From Aspidapion aeneum (lineage: Eukaryota > Arthropoda > Insecta > Coleoptera > Brentidae), in NCBI GenBank assembly GCA_963576565.1, contig OY755046.1:52486471-52550470 (forward strand): a DNA stretch of 64,000 bases. Direction: 5' to 3'. A program made the translations under genes and the position numbers. This document shows positions 9,545 through 22,300 of the stretch, one piece after another (within the stretch, counting starts at the first letter, position 1; the number at the start of each line of letters is the position of its first letter). The notes beneath the pieces are model-generated. The model searched no databases. It was not told where the DNA came from and worked only from the letters and a program-made list of their open reading frames with translations.

Positions 9545-12222
9545 TTTTTTTTTTTATTACAATCTAGTCAGTAAGACTAATTAGCAATTTTGTTTTAACT
9601 TAATTTACTAGAAAAGTCAGATTTAAACTTAGGGTTCACTCAACAGTTCTCCCCGCTTTGTTTAGTCTGTAACTCACAATTGTGTTGTGTTTATAGCATT
9701 ATTTTGTTTTATGTGTAATTCACTTAGTTTACTAGCTCAAACGGCTTCACTCTTTTTAGTCGTCGAACTAGCATAGTATTGTCTAGAAGCTGAATTGCTT
9801 CCACATTCACATGCCGATGGAGTCTATCTTCATGGCTTTTTGCGTACTTTTTTATAGTCTCTGCTACAGTTTCGATTTTTAGATCTCGATGAAGGTCACT
9901 ATTTCGAACGTACCAAGGTGCATTCACAATGTTTCTTAATACTTTATTTTGAAATCTCTGTACAACTAGAATGTTACTCTCTTTAGCACAACCCCATAGT
10001 TGAATACCATATGTCCATACTGGTTTCAGTATTTGTCTATAAAGCAGTAACTTATTATGAATTGTTAAATTGGACTTCCTTCCAATTAGCCAGTTCATTT
10101 TTCTATACCTTATCTCAAGTTCTTCTTTTTTTTTTCTTAACATGTGCTTTCCAGCGCAATTTGGTATCAAGTGTCATACCTAGATATTTTGCCTGATTCG
10201 AATATGGTACTGGAATGTTGTTAATTGTTATTTGTATGTGATTTATATTTTTGTTTGTAAAATCAACATGAATTGATTTGGTTTCATTTAATTTTATTCG
10301 CCACTTTGTGGTCCAACTGTGAATTTGGGTGACTGCATCCTGAAGTTTCTCTATGCATTTTTCAATAGATTTTTCTACCGTCAATAAACCAGTATCATCG
10401 CCAAATGTTGCTAAGTGACAATTTTCTGGCTTTGGGATATCACAAGTGAATAATAAGTATAGATAAGGGCCTAGTACGCTACCCTGGGGCACGCCTGCTT
10501 GAATTTCTCTTAAATTTGAGTATGAGTCTTCCTGTTTTGCTCTAAAATGTCTATCAGATATGTATGATTCCAAAATATCCGAATACTGTTTTGGCAGAAA
10601 CCTTTTTAGTTTAAAATTAAGGCCTTCATGCCACACTTTGTCAAATGCTTGTGCTACATCTAGAAAAACTGCAGAACGAACTTTTCCCTCTTCTAGTGCT
10701 TTTTCTATTATATTAGTAATTCTGTGTACTTGATCTATCGTGGAATGCTTGTCTCGAAAACCAAATTGATGAGATGGAATAATTTCTTGTCTTTCTATGA
10801 TGGCTTTTATTCTTTTAAGCAATAATTTTTCATAGAGCTTGGATATAATTGGCAGCAAAGATATTGGCCTGTAAGATGACACGTCATGGAGTGGTTTTCC
10901 CGGTTTTGGAATCATGATAACTTCTGCAACTTTTCACAGTTTAGGTACGTACCTAAGCCTAAAAGACGCATTAATTAGGTTGCATAGTTTTACGATAGCT
11001 TTTCTGGGGAGTTGTTTTATGACTACCCCGTTAATAAGATCATACCCTGGGGCTTTTTTCGAATTAATATTTTTGATTTCTGTTAATATTTCCTTTGGTG
11101 ATGTAAGCTTAATATGGTCCTCGATTTGATGGGGTTCATTTAAATGAAAGTGTTCATCTGGTGCTTCGTGGGGCTGAAATGTTTTTTCTAAATGACTTGC
11201 AAAAATATCTGCTTTTTCTTCGTTACTCCTTGCCCACTGGTTGTTAGATTTTCGTATGGGTGGAATTTGGATAATTGGTCTTTTAAAATCTTTGGTTGCT
11301 TTCCAAAGGGAATAGTCGGTATTTTTATCATCTGTAAGCTCATTAAGAAAATGGTTAATAGATTCATTTTTTATTACTAGAATTTCTCGCCTAATGCGCT
11401 GCGTCATGTTGTTGAGACTTGTTTTGTCCCGAGGATCACGGCTTTGTTGCCACTTTCTTCTTAGTTTCCTTTTTTCCAATATAAGGTCTCTAATTTCCTT
11501 TGGATAGTTTTTTCCCTTAAAAATTCTCTTTGGTTTTGGACTGTTTTCCCAAGCTGCTTGTTGAATATTTGTAACAAAATAATCAACTTCTTTATCGATT
11601 TGTTCTGGCGTTTGCAATGGTACTGATAGGTTTATTTTTTCTGACAGACTTTGTTTAAAACTAATCCAGTCAGTCAGTTTATTAACTAGTGAGATATTTG
11701 CTTCTTTCTTTATTATGTTTTTACTAAGAGTTGGAATAATAGGTGAATGATCTGAGTGTAAATCAAAACTTTCTTCTATATCTACAAAACTTAAAGATAT
11801 ATTTTTTACTATAAAAAAATCAATTAGATCTGGAATTTTTTCTGGATCTGTTGGATAGTATGTGGGCTTACCAGTTGATATCGGCTCACATTGATATTCA
11901 CTAATAGCTTGCAAAAGTTCTTTTCCTTTAGAGTTCGTCAGTCTAGATCCCCAGTAGGTATTTTTTGCATTAAAGTCACCTCCAATTATAAAACGGTTTC
12001 CTAATTTTCTGAGAAAATTAAGATATTGATTTTTCTTTAGTAAGTGCCTTGGTGGTATATAGACAGCACTTATGACTAATGTATATGTTTTGGTTTTTAC
12101 ACTTACTAATGTAGCTTGAATCTCTATGGTTTTATATCCCATCTCCTCATAGTGTGATATATCTTCTATAATTATTACAGCACTTCCCCCATGTGCAGTA
12201 TTGCTAGGGTAATGTATAATAA
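9545..12222 (-). mobile_element. 5'-truncated Jockey-type LINE
   Basis: A minus-strand non-LTR retrotransposon. The 3' end is a stretch of A (plus-strand T-run at 9545-9556) about 165 bases after the stop codon. The 5' end breaks off near 12222, inside the endonuclease domain, so ORF1 and the first endonuclease motifs are gone. No clear target duplication was found. Confidence 0.8.
9724..12222 (-). pseudogene. Jockey-type endonuclease/reverse transcriptase, near-intact relic
   Basis: Codons run from AHGGSAVIIIED (upstream of the first ATG at 12142) through endonuclease motifs SAVYIPPR, IGGDFNAKNTYWGS and HSDHSPI, then reverse transcriptase motifs SYRPISLLPIISKLYEKLL, HQFGFRDKHST, FLDVAQAFDKVWHEGL, AGVPQGSVLGPYLYLLFTCD and the catalytic box FGDD (usually FADD). 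The C-terminal part includes LLYRQILKPVWTYGIQLWGCA, typical of Jockey. Two lesions are visible: an in-frame TGA at 10934-10936 where TGG is expected, and a frameshift in the A-run near 10125-10140. Otherwise the frame is open, so the copy is not very old. Confidence 0.85.
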
Positions 12223-12389
12223 TTCATTTAATACTTAGAGACGTTGCTTTAATCTCAAAATAAAAAATCTGGTGGCCTAAGCGTATCAAGAGTTTGTTTG
12301 TGGCCTAGATAGTAAAAAATAAAGCAACAAAAAAGTTTCTTTCTCATCTTGCAAATGTGTTACAAATATAGAATTATTACCTTTAGTTA

Positions 12390-12460
12390 CACACCTTTCC
12401 AAAAATGTATGTTTTAAAAATGGTATATTTTTTTCATTGAAATCGGTGTTGGAACCAACT
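12390..12460. repeat. Right arm of inverted repeat around the Jockey LINE
   Basis: Plus strand reads CACCTTTCCAAAAATGTATG through CATTGAAATCGGTGTTGGAA; it is the reverse complement of 9308-9375. Confidence 0.7.
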
Positions 12461-12688
12461 GTGATCATGTAGTAGTCTTTTTGCTAATTTCGCATGATCA
12501 GTATAATAATTTCTAATAAATTTGTAAGAAAGAAATCGAAAAAAAGTCTAAAGTGCGAGAATAGCATGTAAACTTCGTGATATAAGTGTTGTTTTATTCC
12601 TCGACCAATTGCATTGTAGCCCTTCATTCGGTTGGCCTACAAATTGTTCATCTCGATATAAAAAGTTCCACTTTTATCCATTATTAAA

Positions 12689-14512
12689 CAGGGTGTCCCA
12701 GATAAAAGCAACTACATGGGGATTTTGGAAACGGTAAGAGATATGAGAAAAAAGTTGCACTATTCTAAGCACAATCAGGTGCTGTATCAATATTAAAGAT
12801 ATTTACAGGGGTTACTAAAATATCGAGCAAAAACTAAAAATTGCAAACAAATTTAATGAAATTTGGTAGTTTTATATAAGGAGCTACGGATAATCGAATA
12901 ACGTTAACAATTTTTTTCTAGGCCTTCTATTTTTTTGAAATCATAGCCAACTTTGTTATTTCCTATGACCGCCATATTGAATTTATACGTCAATAAATAG
13001 AGCATTAAGAGAGCTTTTTAACCATGTATATAAAGCCTATCTTTAAATGACGGAAATTGTGAATTTATTTAAAAAACTGTTTTTCACTTGGTTGGCTGTA
13101 AAACAAAGGCCATACTTGCGTTTGTTGTCATGCCTACGTAACTACCTTTTAAAACTTTGTTATTTATTTGATTTCTCTGTTGGAGTTTTAAAGATTCCAA
13201 ATTACTTAAGATTTTTTTTGAGTCACATTATCAATCAAATTGAACATGAAAATGTTCCGAAATTGGGAGAAAGTAGATATGTATGAATGTCATATTTTCT
13301 GTAATAAGAATGCTAGAAGAGCTCGAGATATGTACTTTTAGAGATATCCAGAAAGACGACAACCAGGTTTGTCAATCTTCAGAATACTTAGAAATAATTT
13401 AATTGAATATGGTTCCTTTAAACAACAAAATCGTAATCGACAACCTGACGAAAATATTATAGCTCTGGTTTTATAAACTCTTGTTGACAATCCACGCATC
13501 TCCCTTCGCGAACTGGAAAATAATGTTGAAGTACCCAAATCAACTGCAAAAGAATTCTTAAAACATTTAAGTATCATCCATATGCAACACATATTAGTCA
13601 AGCACTCCGAGATGGTGTCTTAGAAAGAAGAACATTGTTTTGCAATTGGTTCATACAAAAATTGCAAGAAAACTTTCAATTTCCGCTTAAGGATCTGTGG
13701 TCCGATGAAAGCAGGTTTACAAACTGCGGCGTGTTTAACAGAAATAACTACGTGTACTGGACTGATGAAAATCCGTTCTTAAATCGTAAGGTGCACCATC
13801 AAGTTAGGTGGGGTTTAAACGTATGTCTAGGAGTATAAACGGACTCATACTATTTAACATTTTTCGTAATAATTTGACAGCACCTCGATATCTAGAAATT
13901 CTACAAAATTACGTTGACCAAATTTTCGAAAATTTGCCTCTTTAAGATGTAGCAAACATGTGGTTTTAGCAAGATGAAGCACCTCCACATAATGCAAGAA
14001 TCATAACCGACTATGTGAATCCGCCGGACCTTACGCCTCTTGATTTTTTTATTTGGTGATACTTAAAGGATAAAGTTTATTCTACTACTCATAATACGAT
14101 AGAAGAACTTGTGGCAGCCGTTTTTCAACCCATAGAAGAAACTCCTGATCAAATGGTTAAAGATGCATGCATGTCTCTAATTCATCGATGCAGGATTTGC
14201 ATGAATAACAACGCTGGAATTTTCCAACATTTGCTTTAATTCAATGCTTTGTTATAAGTTTTTTTAAAATAAAATAATAAATGCAAACTTTTGTTTTAGA
14301 AATAATAGATAGATTTTAAGAAATTATATTATTTCTTAGCCAGAGAAAAATTAGAAAATAAAGGCCTTAAAGATTTGCATATAAATCAAATAAATGGAAA
14401 GTTTAGTTTAGGTAGTTACTAAAGTTTAGTTTAGTTTTTCTTATGTAAACAAACTCGTATCTCTTACCGTTTGTGAAATTCCCATGTAGTTGCTTTTATT
14501 TGGGACTACCTG
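12689..14512 (+). mobile_element. Tc1/mariner-superfamily element with 60-bp inverted ends
   Basis: Left end CAGGGTGTCCCAGATAAAAG continues as CAACTACATGGGGATTT and AAACGGTAAGAGATA. The right end, reverse complemented, is CAGGTAGTCCCAAATAAAAG followed by CAACTACATGGGAATTT and AAACGGTAAGAGATA. The ends therefore match over about 60 bases. Length 1824 bp. The expected TA is present at the right flank (TATATT) but not at the left, where AAA is found. It contains one dead transposase. Confidence 0.8.
13252..14239 (+). pseudogene. Tc1/mariner-like transposase relic
   Basis: Starts MFRNWEKVDMYE, then an N-terminal helix-turn-helix region (RYPERRQPGLSIFRILRNNL, DNPRISLRELENN). The catalytic part has WSDESRFTN (first aspartate), VYWTDENP, QDEAPPHNARI (second aspartate) and PPDLTPLDFFIW with the third acidic residue as aspartate, ending GIFQHLL. 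Lesions: stops after DMYF, after IALVL, after NVCLGV and within WF.QDEA; a frameshift near 13580 (reading resumes at HPYATHISQALRDGVLERR); and a short deletion before PPDLTPLDFF. Typical length is about 330 residues, so nearly the whole protein is represented. Non-functional. Confidence 0.8.
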
Positions 14513-16009
14513 TATATTATACTATTTTGCAATCAAGGTGTCAAGAGTATTAATTCACCAATTTTTATTTCCGAATAAAAAATTGCGACTTTCATAATTT
14601 ACCTGTGAAGAATAAAGCCGACTAAAAGATTGTGACTTTCATAATTTACCTTAGAATAATAGTCTATTATTTGATTGACAATGTCATGGAATGACTTTTT
14701 CATTTGAATTTTTGAACGTAGCATCCAAAATGCATCCAAGCAAGGTCTTGTGTAATTAACCCTTAGATGCACCGTAAGTACTTAAACGCGATTATGGGCT
14801 TAATCGCGATTAAGTCCTTGTTCCTCACATTCAAAACAACAAAGAGAGAGAATGGATTAGCTAAGAATTGTTAAAGTGCATTTAGGGGTAATGGCTCATT
14901 GTGCCTATTTTTTTATTGCTTTTTCTAAGGCGTTTCTTATGCCATAGTTATATTATTATAATTATATTAAGGAAAGTTTTACGCTAACAGACAGGAAAAA
15001 AAAGTTTTGCGAGATCGACTCTAAATTTCTTAATAATTTCGTTTTCAAACTTTCGAAAGTTTTGTACGGTATAACTTTTTCCTTACTTTTACCCATAAGT
15101 TTAATTTTAAAACGACATTTTTTAAAATGTATTTTTACTAAATTACAAGGAGATGTGCAAAACTTCTGAACAAGGGTTTAATTTAAACTTTTTTAATATG
15201 CAACATCATCGGAACTAAAGATTTATGTTAAAGCAGTTTAAAGTTTTTAAAACTTGTGGTGGAATAGCGAACTTTTTTTTGAAATAACGAAGAAGACAAT
15301 CTCCTTTTAACAAAGTTTTTGTTTAGCACTTTTATGTGGGTATTTAGTTCGGTGTTCAGTAGGGAAAAGTATTCTGTAACGACCTTCTCTTTATTTTTCA
15401 CAGTTAAATAAAAACCATTTAAGCTTTGAAAAAAGCTTTAGTAAGAAATTATATCACTATATGCTGGCTCCATGAATTTTTATATTTTTTTTAAATTATA
15501 TATGAGATAAAAAACTTTAAATATAACAGATAACTAAGAGGCTACTATCAGCGTATGTTATCGAGTAATGCCTTGTTTATAAAACATCATATGCAAAACG
15601 TCAAATAAATCAAAAATTCTAAAAAACAATTATTGGTAAGCATAATCTTAAAATTACGAATATATCTTAAACATCAAACTGAAATATATTTCTTCTGATT
15701 AAGTCCCTTATTCTTTTATATAAGAAAATAAATAACACATGAGAAAAAAATATAAATTCTAATTTATAAAAATTAAATGCAAGATTGGCTTTGAATTTTT
15801 TAAAAAGTCACGCGTAAGATGGTGAAATTAAGAGTGATAAATGGATTATAGATGTGAAAATGTGTACACGAATTGTAATAATCAAATAAGCCATCTCGTT
15901 TAACGGTTTTAATAATATGTCCTAGAGTTAACAAAAATATATTTTTTTAAATAACTTTTATTTTATATACGCTAATACCACCAACTATATACTCCTTAAT
16001 GTAATTTGT
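14513..16009. other. No gene seen
   Basis: AT-rich DNA with two short near-repeats of a TTGCGACTTTCATAATTTACC motif at about 14582 and 14631. No coding region supported. Confidence 0.5.
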
Positions 16010-17040
16010 AAGCTTTTCACGGAAATTTTAGCAGATAGACTAACAACAAAATTTGATGGATATCAACCAAAATACCAAGTAGGCATCGGAAAAGGTTTCA
16101 GTACAGTTGACCACCTGAAAATCATAAAAGAACGAGCCAACGAATACAAAATTCTACTATATATTGCGTTTATAGACTGAAAAAACTTTCGATATCATTG
16201 AGCACTGGGCAGTAAAAGCATATTTAACTAATAACCAAATAGATCACAAATACACAGACATAATAGCCCATATATATATAGCGAAGCAATAACATCAATC
16301 AAAATCCATGAAGGAACCAAATCAATCCTCATAAGAAGAGGTATGGTCATACAGGGTGATACAATAACAAGTAAGAAATAAGAACCGATAAAAATGCTGA
16401 GAGAACTGGACACAGCAGCTCAAAATATAGGCTTGATTATGAACTACACTAAAACTAAAATCATAACACAGATAAAGATATCACGATCAGAGTAAACCAA
16501 GAAAAAATAGATTAAGTAGAGCAATATTACCTGGGATAAATTATTTAATAAAAAAAAGAAAACCGAACAAGAAAGATTTGCCTGGTATTCGCTAAATGAA
16601 GTTACATTAAAAAAAAAATAACCTCAGTACCTCAAAACAAAAGTATATAACCAATCCTTCCTGTACTTACCTGTAGATCCTGGACAGTCAGAAAATCAAA
16701 CATGGATAAGGTAACAAAAGCCTAAAGATCAATGGAAAGACAAATGTTGCATGTAAAGCTAACAGATAGAGAAAGAGAAAGAAGTAGCAAAATTAAAACG
16801 GAAATTCGCCGATCATAATACTAGACACAAAAACGATCGATGGAGCAAATGTAAACCTTGGGAAAATAAAAAAAGTAGAGAAGACTCCAAATGGGATGGG
16901 CAGACAATTTGTAGAAACATGCAGAAACTAGATGGATGAACAGACAGAGAAGAGTATAAAATATTGGGGGAGACCTATGTCCCAAGATGGATCGAAGAAT
17001 CCTAAATAGACAGATAAATAGAGTACCACTATTACCCAAA
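16010..17040 (+). pseudogene. RTE-like LINE reverse transcriptase relic
   Basis: Pieces in order: LFTEILADRLTTKFDGYQPK, GIGKGFSTVDHLKIIKERAN, ILLYIAFID followed by KNF (the palm motif that normally reads FVDYEKAFDS), IDHKYTDIIAHIY, and far downstream PRWIEES, close to the usual GEAYVQ ending, then an AGATAAATAGA tail. Many stops and frameshifts, and the catalytic FADD region is lost. It is the same family as the relic at 27535-30330, sharing CATTGAGCA...GCAGTAAAAGCAT and AGATCACA-ATACACAGA phrases. Confidence 0.7.
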
Positions 17041-17610
17041 CTACCTCAATCACCCCTAATTTTTCCATGATATTTATGTATTGTAATATTAGTTTAAAAA
17101 CGGCCTAATAAGTCCGATAACCAGTTATTTGATTTTACCAAGCACAGTTAGCAAAATATTCTTTAAAAAATAGGACTTTAACAAAAAAAAAGCACTGTAA
17201 GATTGGTTAATAGTTTCAAAGTTTCAAAGCTTACATGCACCTAATCTAATGCTAAAACGTCTTAAATTTTAATGTTACAAATCGAAACGCAACTTGCAGC
17301 CAGCGAGAGATTTTGAAATTTCTGTTCCCATTTCATCTTAAATTCCCGGCAAACATAATATAAATCTCTATGCATCATCATCATCCTCAAAGGTTACACG
17401 ATATTATATTACTGATTCATTAAAATGCATCTCTCATGCATGAGCTTTGAGGCAAAGCACGACGAAATTCTTTTAATATAAACATGGAAAATCGTGACAT
17501 AGACAAAATATGATAAAAACCTTAATTTTTTAATTTATAAATGCAAATTGAACCTTTTCAAATGTTTTTCTTTAAATGCCTCCCTTAGAAATTGTTTTTA
17601 ATTTTTTACC

Positions 17611-18290
17611 CCTCTAGCCCGCGCAGCAATGGCTAGAGAAGGTTTTAATTTCGAGGAAACTTTTCTTTTTAGATATCGCCGAAAGTGTGTTATTTGGGTG
17701 TATTTCGACCTTATTATCTTAGCAATATCGTTGTGATATTGCATTCACAAAGATGTATTTTTAGTTGGACAATACGCCAAAAATACAAAAATGTCAAAAA
17801 AGTCATTGGCGTACATTTTTTTTAACAAAGTATTTGCTAAGGTCATCCCTGGTACGCCACTGGACTTGCTAATTGCAACTTCTTTAAAGCCAAAGTAGGC
17901 CCTTTATACTAGAAATATCTCTGCCAATTTTCAATGAAATCAAGCGAACGATGTTGAAGATATTTACAAAAAACATTTTTTTTTCAAAGTTTAACACCCT
18001 GTATCTTGCTGGATATGCATTTTCGGACCTATGCTTATTTTAACTTTTCTTCCTAAAATGACTCCAGGAATCGCCCCCTGAAGTTTGGCTACATAATTTA
18101 TTAACACCCTGTATAGTAGAACACATTTTTCTCAATAATTTGCGTTATTACTAAAAACTTCTTAGAAGCTTTCCTTTCTGAGATATTCACAAAAAACTGT
18201 TTTCAAGTCTGATATAGCGTGGAGTGTGCTAACGGGTTAGGAAGGTGAAGGATTTATTTATGCGTGGTATCGCTTTTAAATATATTTTTT
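17611..18290 (+). repeat. Interspersed repeat family B, copy 1, interrupted
   Basis: First part 17611-17745: CTCTAGCCCGCGCAGCAATG, GCTAGAGAAGG, GTGTTATTTGGGTGTATTTC, TTAGCAATATCG. Second part 18113-18290: TATAGTAGAACACATTTTTC, AATTTGCGTTATTACTAAAA, GATATAGCGTGGAGTG, GGTTAGGAAGG. Between them is an inserted or unrelated 370-bp segment with ACACCCTGTAT at 17995 and again at 18104, and a hAT-like end (CAGTGGCGTACC on the minus strand at 17866). Confidence 0.7.
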
Positions 18291-18624
18291 GTCTTTAGAT
18301 AGGTAAGTTTTTGTGTTTTTTAAGTTAACGAAAGCTTTATAAAATATAGACGTTAAATATGTTTTTATAAAAAAAATTATTTGAGGAAATAACATTTATT
18401 TATTAAAAGCTGCATAGCCTTCCCTTGTAGTGTGGGATGCCACCCTAGCGTTCATACAAACAAACCACCCCTGAGTTCCGTTAGATATTCTTTCTAAATC
18501 TTGCACATATTTTTAATCCCTTAAACGCCAAAAAAGTTTAAAGCATCATACATTTTTGATATAATCCCTGCCTGAAAAATTTCTCAAGCACCATCGCTCA
18601 AAAATGGCACAAAATATTTATAAC

Positions 18625-19284
18625 TGGTGAGGTCAGGCCTTCTGTAGAAAATAAAATATACCGAAGGACCACTCGAGATAGCTCGAGAAAAACGTGTGGG
18701 AGTTAAGAGGGACTGTATCTTTCCACAGGGCTCCGACAGGGAAAAAAGAGCCTAAAAACTTATTTACTAAAAATAGCGTAGCAATGAAAAATTATCAAAG
18801 AAACGACTTACCATTAGATGTCTTTTGTAGCTACTTGGCTGGCCAGCCCGATTATACGCGAAGTACCAGACTCTCCATTGTTCTATAGTTCAAATGTTCC
18901 AAACACTAATATCTAATAACTAAAGCGTAAAAATTAATAGTTTCCACAATTTTAATATAAAATAATAGCGGTGCGGTGACTTTCTTTGCACGTGGCGCGT
19001 GGTTGAGTTGTTCTCGCAGACAATCGGCGTTTGCGTCTGCTAGGCCGAATTTAGCCGCTTATCTCAAATCCTTCATTGCTGGAAGAAGCGCGCGAAGTTT
19101 AAATTTAAAATATGGAAAGATATAGCGTAAAGTAAATCAAAATAATATTCTAAAACGCTTGTAAGCGTAGAAAATGTAACCCAAAAATATTTAAAAACTA
19201 AGAGAGATAGCTTCTCTAATTTTAAGTGAAAATTAGAGAATATAATTATTTACAAAAATAAAAACAAGTTGGGAAACTTGTTCA
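18625..19284 (-). repeat. 3' LTR of the BEL/Pao element
   Basis: 660 bp; on the minus strand starts TGAACAAGTTTCCCAACTTG and ends GACCTCACCA, the TG...CA termini of LTRs. Just upstream in element sense is a purine-rich GGTGGGCCGAA that could be the polypurine tract. Confidence 0.95.
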
Positions 19285-19305
19285 TTCGGCCCACCAAAAT
19301 GAGCA

Positions 19306-22300
19306 TCATTTTTCGGTAGGTGAATCTGAATCAATTGGAAGGGGGCAAAGCTTGACTAAAGGTCGTTTAAAGATACCGGACGCGGTACGAACATTTGCCA
19401 CCCTAGCGTGCCCATCAGGCCCTTTAAAAATTTCAATAATGCGACCTACCCGCCATTGAAGGGGCGGTGATAACTCGTCTTTGATAAGAACGACGGTACC
19501 TATTTTTGGCTCTGCGCATGGTTCCAACCATTTATTTCGTACTTGAAGGGTATGTAAAAATTCTTGGCTCCAACGACGCCAAAAATCGGCTTGTATTCGT
19601 TGGACCAAGTTCCATCGCGATAACCGATTCTCAGGTTTACTTGAAAAATCTTCATCAGGAACAGAAACTAAAGGTCCATGTGTTAAAAAATGTCCCGGTG
19701 TTAAAACCTGTAGATCGTTACAGTCGGTAGATTGCGGGGTCAAGGGGCGAGAATTTAAAATCGCCTCAATTTGACAAAGAACCGTGTACAACTCCTCATA
19801 ACTCAGAATCTGCGAGCCAATGGTTTTTACTGATTTTATCCCTGACTCCCAAAGACCGCCGAAGTGGGGAGCTGATGGAGGGATAAAATTCCAGGCGATA
19901 GCTTGTTGCGTGCAAGCATTTCTTGCAAGATCAAGCAATTCTTTGCTGGATTTAACGAAATTTGTGCCATTGTCTGAAAAAAGAGTTTTTATGTAACCTC
20001 TTCGGGCAACAAAGCGACGTAGCGCAGCTAAAAAAGCGTCCGAAGTTAGATCTGACACTAACTCGAGATGTAAAGCTTTAGTATTTAGACAAATAAAAAG
20101 GCAGATATATGCTTTTTGTGTTTTTACACCTCTGTGTTTACTGAGAGTGATAGGTATAGCACCACTAAAATCTACTCCACTAAAAGTAAAAGGCTTTTGT
20201 GGAATCAAGCGGTAGGACGGAATTTGTCCCATGATTTGCTCATAAGAATGCGGTTTGACGCGAAAGCAACGAACACATTTGGATAAAACCGTTTTAATTA
20301 AGCGTTTGGCAGATAAAATCCAAAAAATTTGACTAATGAGATATTGGACTGTTTGCACTCCGACATGCAAATATTTTTTGTGCATATATTCAATAAAAAT
20401 ATAAGAAAGTCTACTTTCCTTGGGTAAAAGAAGAGGATGTTTTTGTCCGTAAGAAATAGTCATGGCTTGTTGAATGCGTCCTCCAACTCTTATAAGACCA
20501 TCCTGGTCTAAAAAGGGATTCAATTTTTGTATGGGTTTTATGCATTTTTTCTGGTTTTGCAGGTTAAGAATTACTTCAGAAAAGTATTTTTGTTGTTCGT
20601 GCTTAGCCAAACATTTTAAAGCGTTAAAGAGATCGATATAATCTATATTTGTCTTTTTTCTGACGTCTGCGGATAGTCTACAATTATTTATGAATCGTAA
20701 ACTGCGGGCTAAAAGTAGTTGAATAGCGTAAAAATCGGATTTATTATTTAAAAGCGAATCTAAAAAATTTTCAGTTATTCGGTCACAAGAAATCAGAGCA
20801 ACATTTTTTCGTTCCTCAGTCTCTAAACTGTCATTTATTTTGACTTGCGGGGTTTTTGTTGGCCATTTATCGAAAGATTCTTGTAAAAAACTAGGGGCGG
20901 CCCACCATAGGGGATGATTTAAAAGCTCACTCGGCGAGCAGCCGCGGCTGGCTACATCGGCACTATTGAGAAAAGTGGGGGTATATAACCAACATTCTGG
21001 ATTAATATTATCTTGGATAAGACTAACACGATTTGCGACAAAAGTTTTCCATTTACTTGGATGGGATTTTATCCAGTGTAAAACAACCATTGCGTCCGAA
21101 AAAGCGTAAATATTATTTATTGTGAACCTTTTTATGAATATATCATATGTGTATTTTAAGACCTCAGATAAAAGAGTAGCGGCTAGAAGTTCTATTCTCG
21201 GAATACTAACAAATTTTTTAAGTGGAGCGATGCGACTTTTCGCAAGAACAAAATATATGTGATATTTAGCGTTTCGTAAGACACGTAAGTATATTACGCA
21301 TGCGTACCCTCGTTCACTCGCATCACAAAAACCACAGAGATCGATGGATTCGGCGTTTGTGATGTCAATGTGGCGGGGTAAACTAAATTTTTCTAAAACT
21401 TGAAATTCAGATTGATAGAGTGTCCACTGACGAACTATTTCTAAAGTAGGCGTGGCGTCCCAGGAAATACCAAGTAACCAAATTTGTTGAATCAAATATT
21501 TTAAAGTGAATGTTACTGGGGTAAGATACCCATGGGGGTCATAGCAGCGTGCTAAAAAAGAGAGAAGCGTCCTTTTAGTACAGCTTTGCTGATTAGGTAA
21601 TATGTTAAATCGAAACTCGTCATAGGAAGGATGCCAGCACAGGCCTAAGACCTTAGTGACGTCATCCGAATCGAGAGATAAAACTGCGGGGTTGACTAAG
21701 GAGGGATCTAAATGAGAGATCACTTCTGAGCGATTGCTAGACCATTTGTGTAATTTCAAGCCAGCGTTTCCTAATAACTCCGTAAGCTCTTGCTGCAAAT
21801 TTAACGCCTCTTGAACCGTTTTACATGAAGTAGTGACGTCATCAATATAGGTATCGTTAAGTATAACTTGAGCAGCGTGAGGGTAGTTATCATATTCGGA
21901 CTCAGCTAAGTGCTGAAGGGTGCGTAAAGCGAGATATGGTGAACAGTTCACTCCGTAAGTGACAGTTCGTAGTTTAAAAACGGAAACTTTTTCATTAGGG
22001 TTAAACCGCCAAAAGATTTTTTGGTATTTTTGATGATCAGGGTTGATATTTATACCCCGATACATTTTTTGAATATCGCAGGTGAGCGTCACAGGGTTAA
22101 GGCGAAAATGTAATAATATTTGAATAATATCTTTTTGTAGTTTTGGACCCGATAATAATACTTGATTAAGCGAAATATGCGTAAAAGGGTCTGTAATACT
22201 CGCATTAAAAACTACCCTTGTCTTAGTAGTGATAGCTTCATGTTTAACAACAGCGAAATGTGGAATAAAATAGCTGTCTGAATCGTCTTCTTTTTCTGAG

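Noticed and set aside
18694..18888. 64-codon frame in both LTRs of the BEL element
   Set aside because: It is identical because the LTRs are; antisense to the element and without motif.
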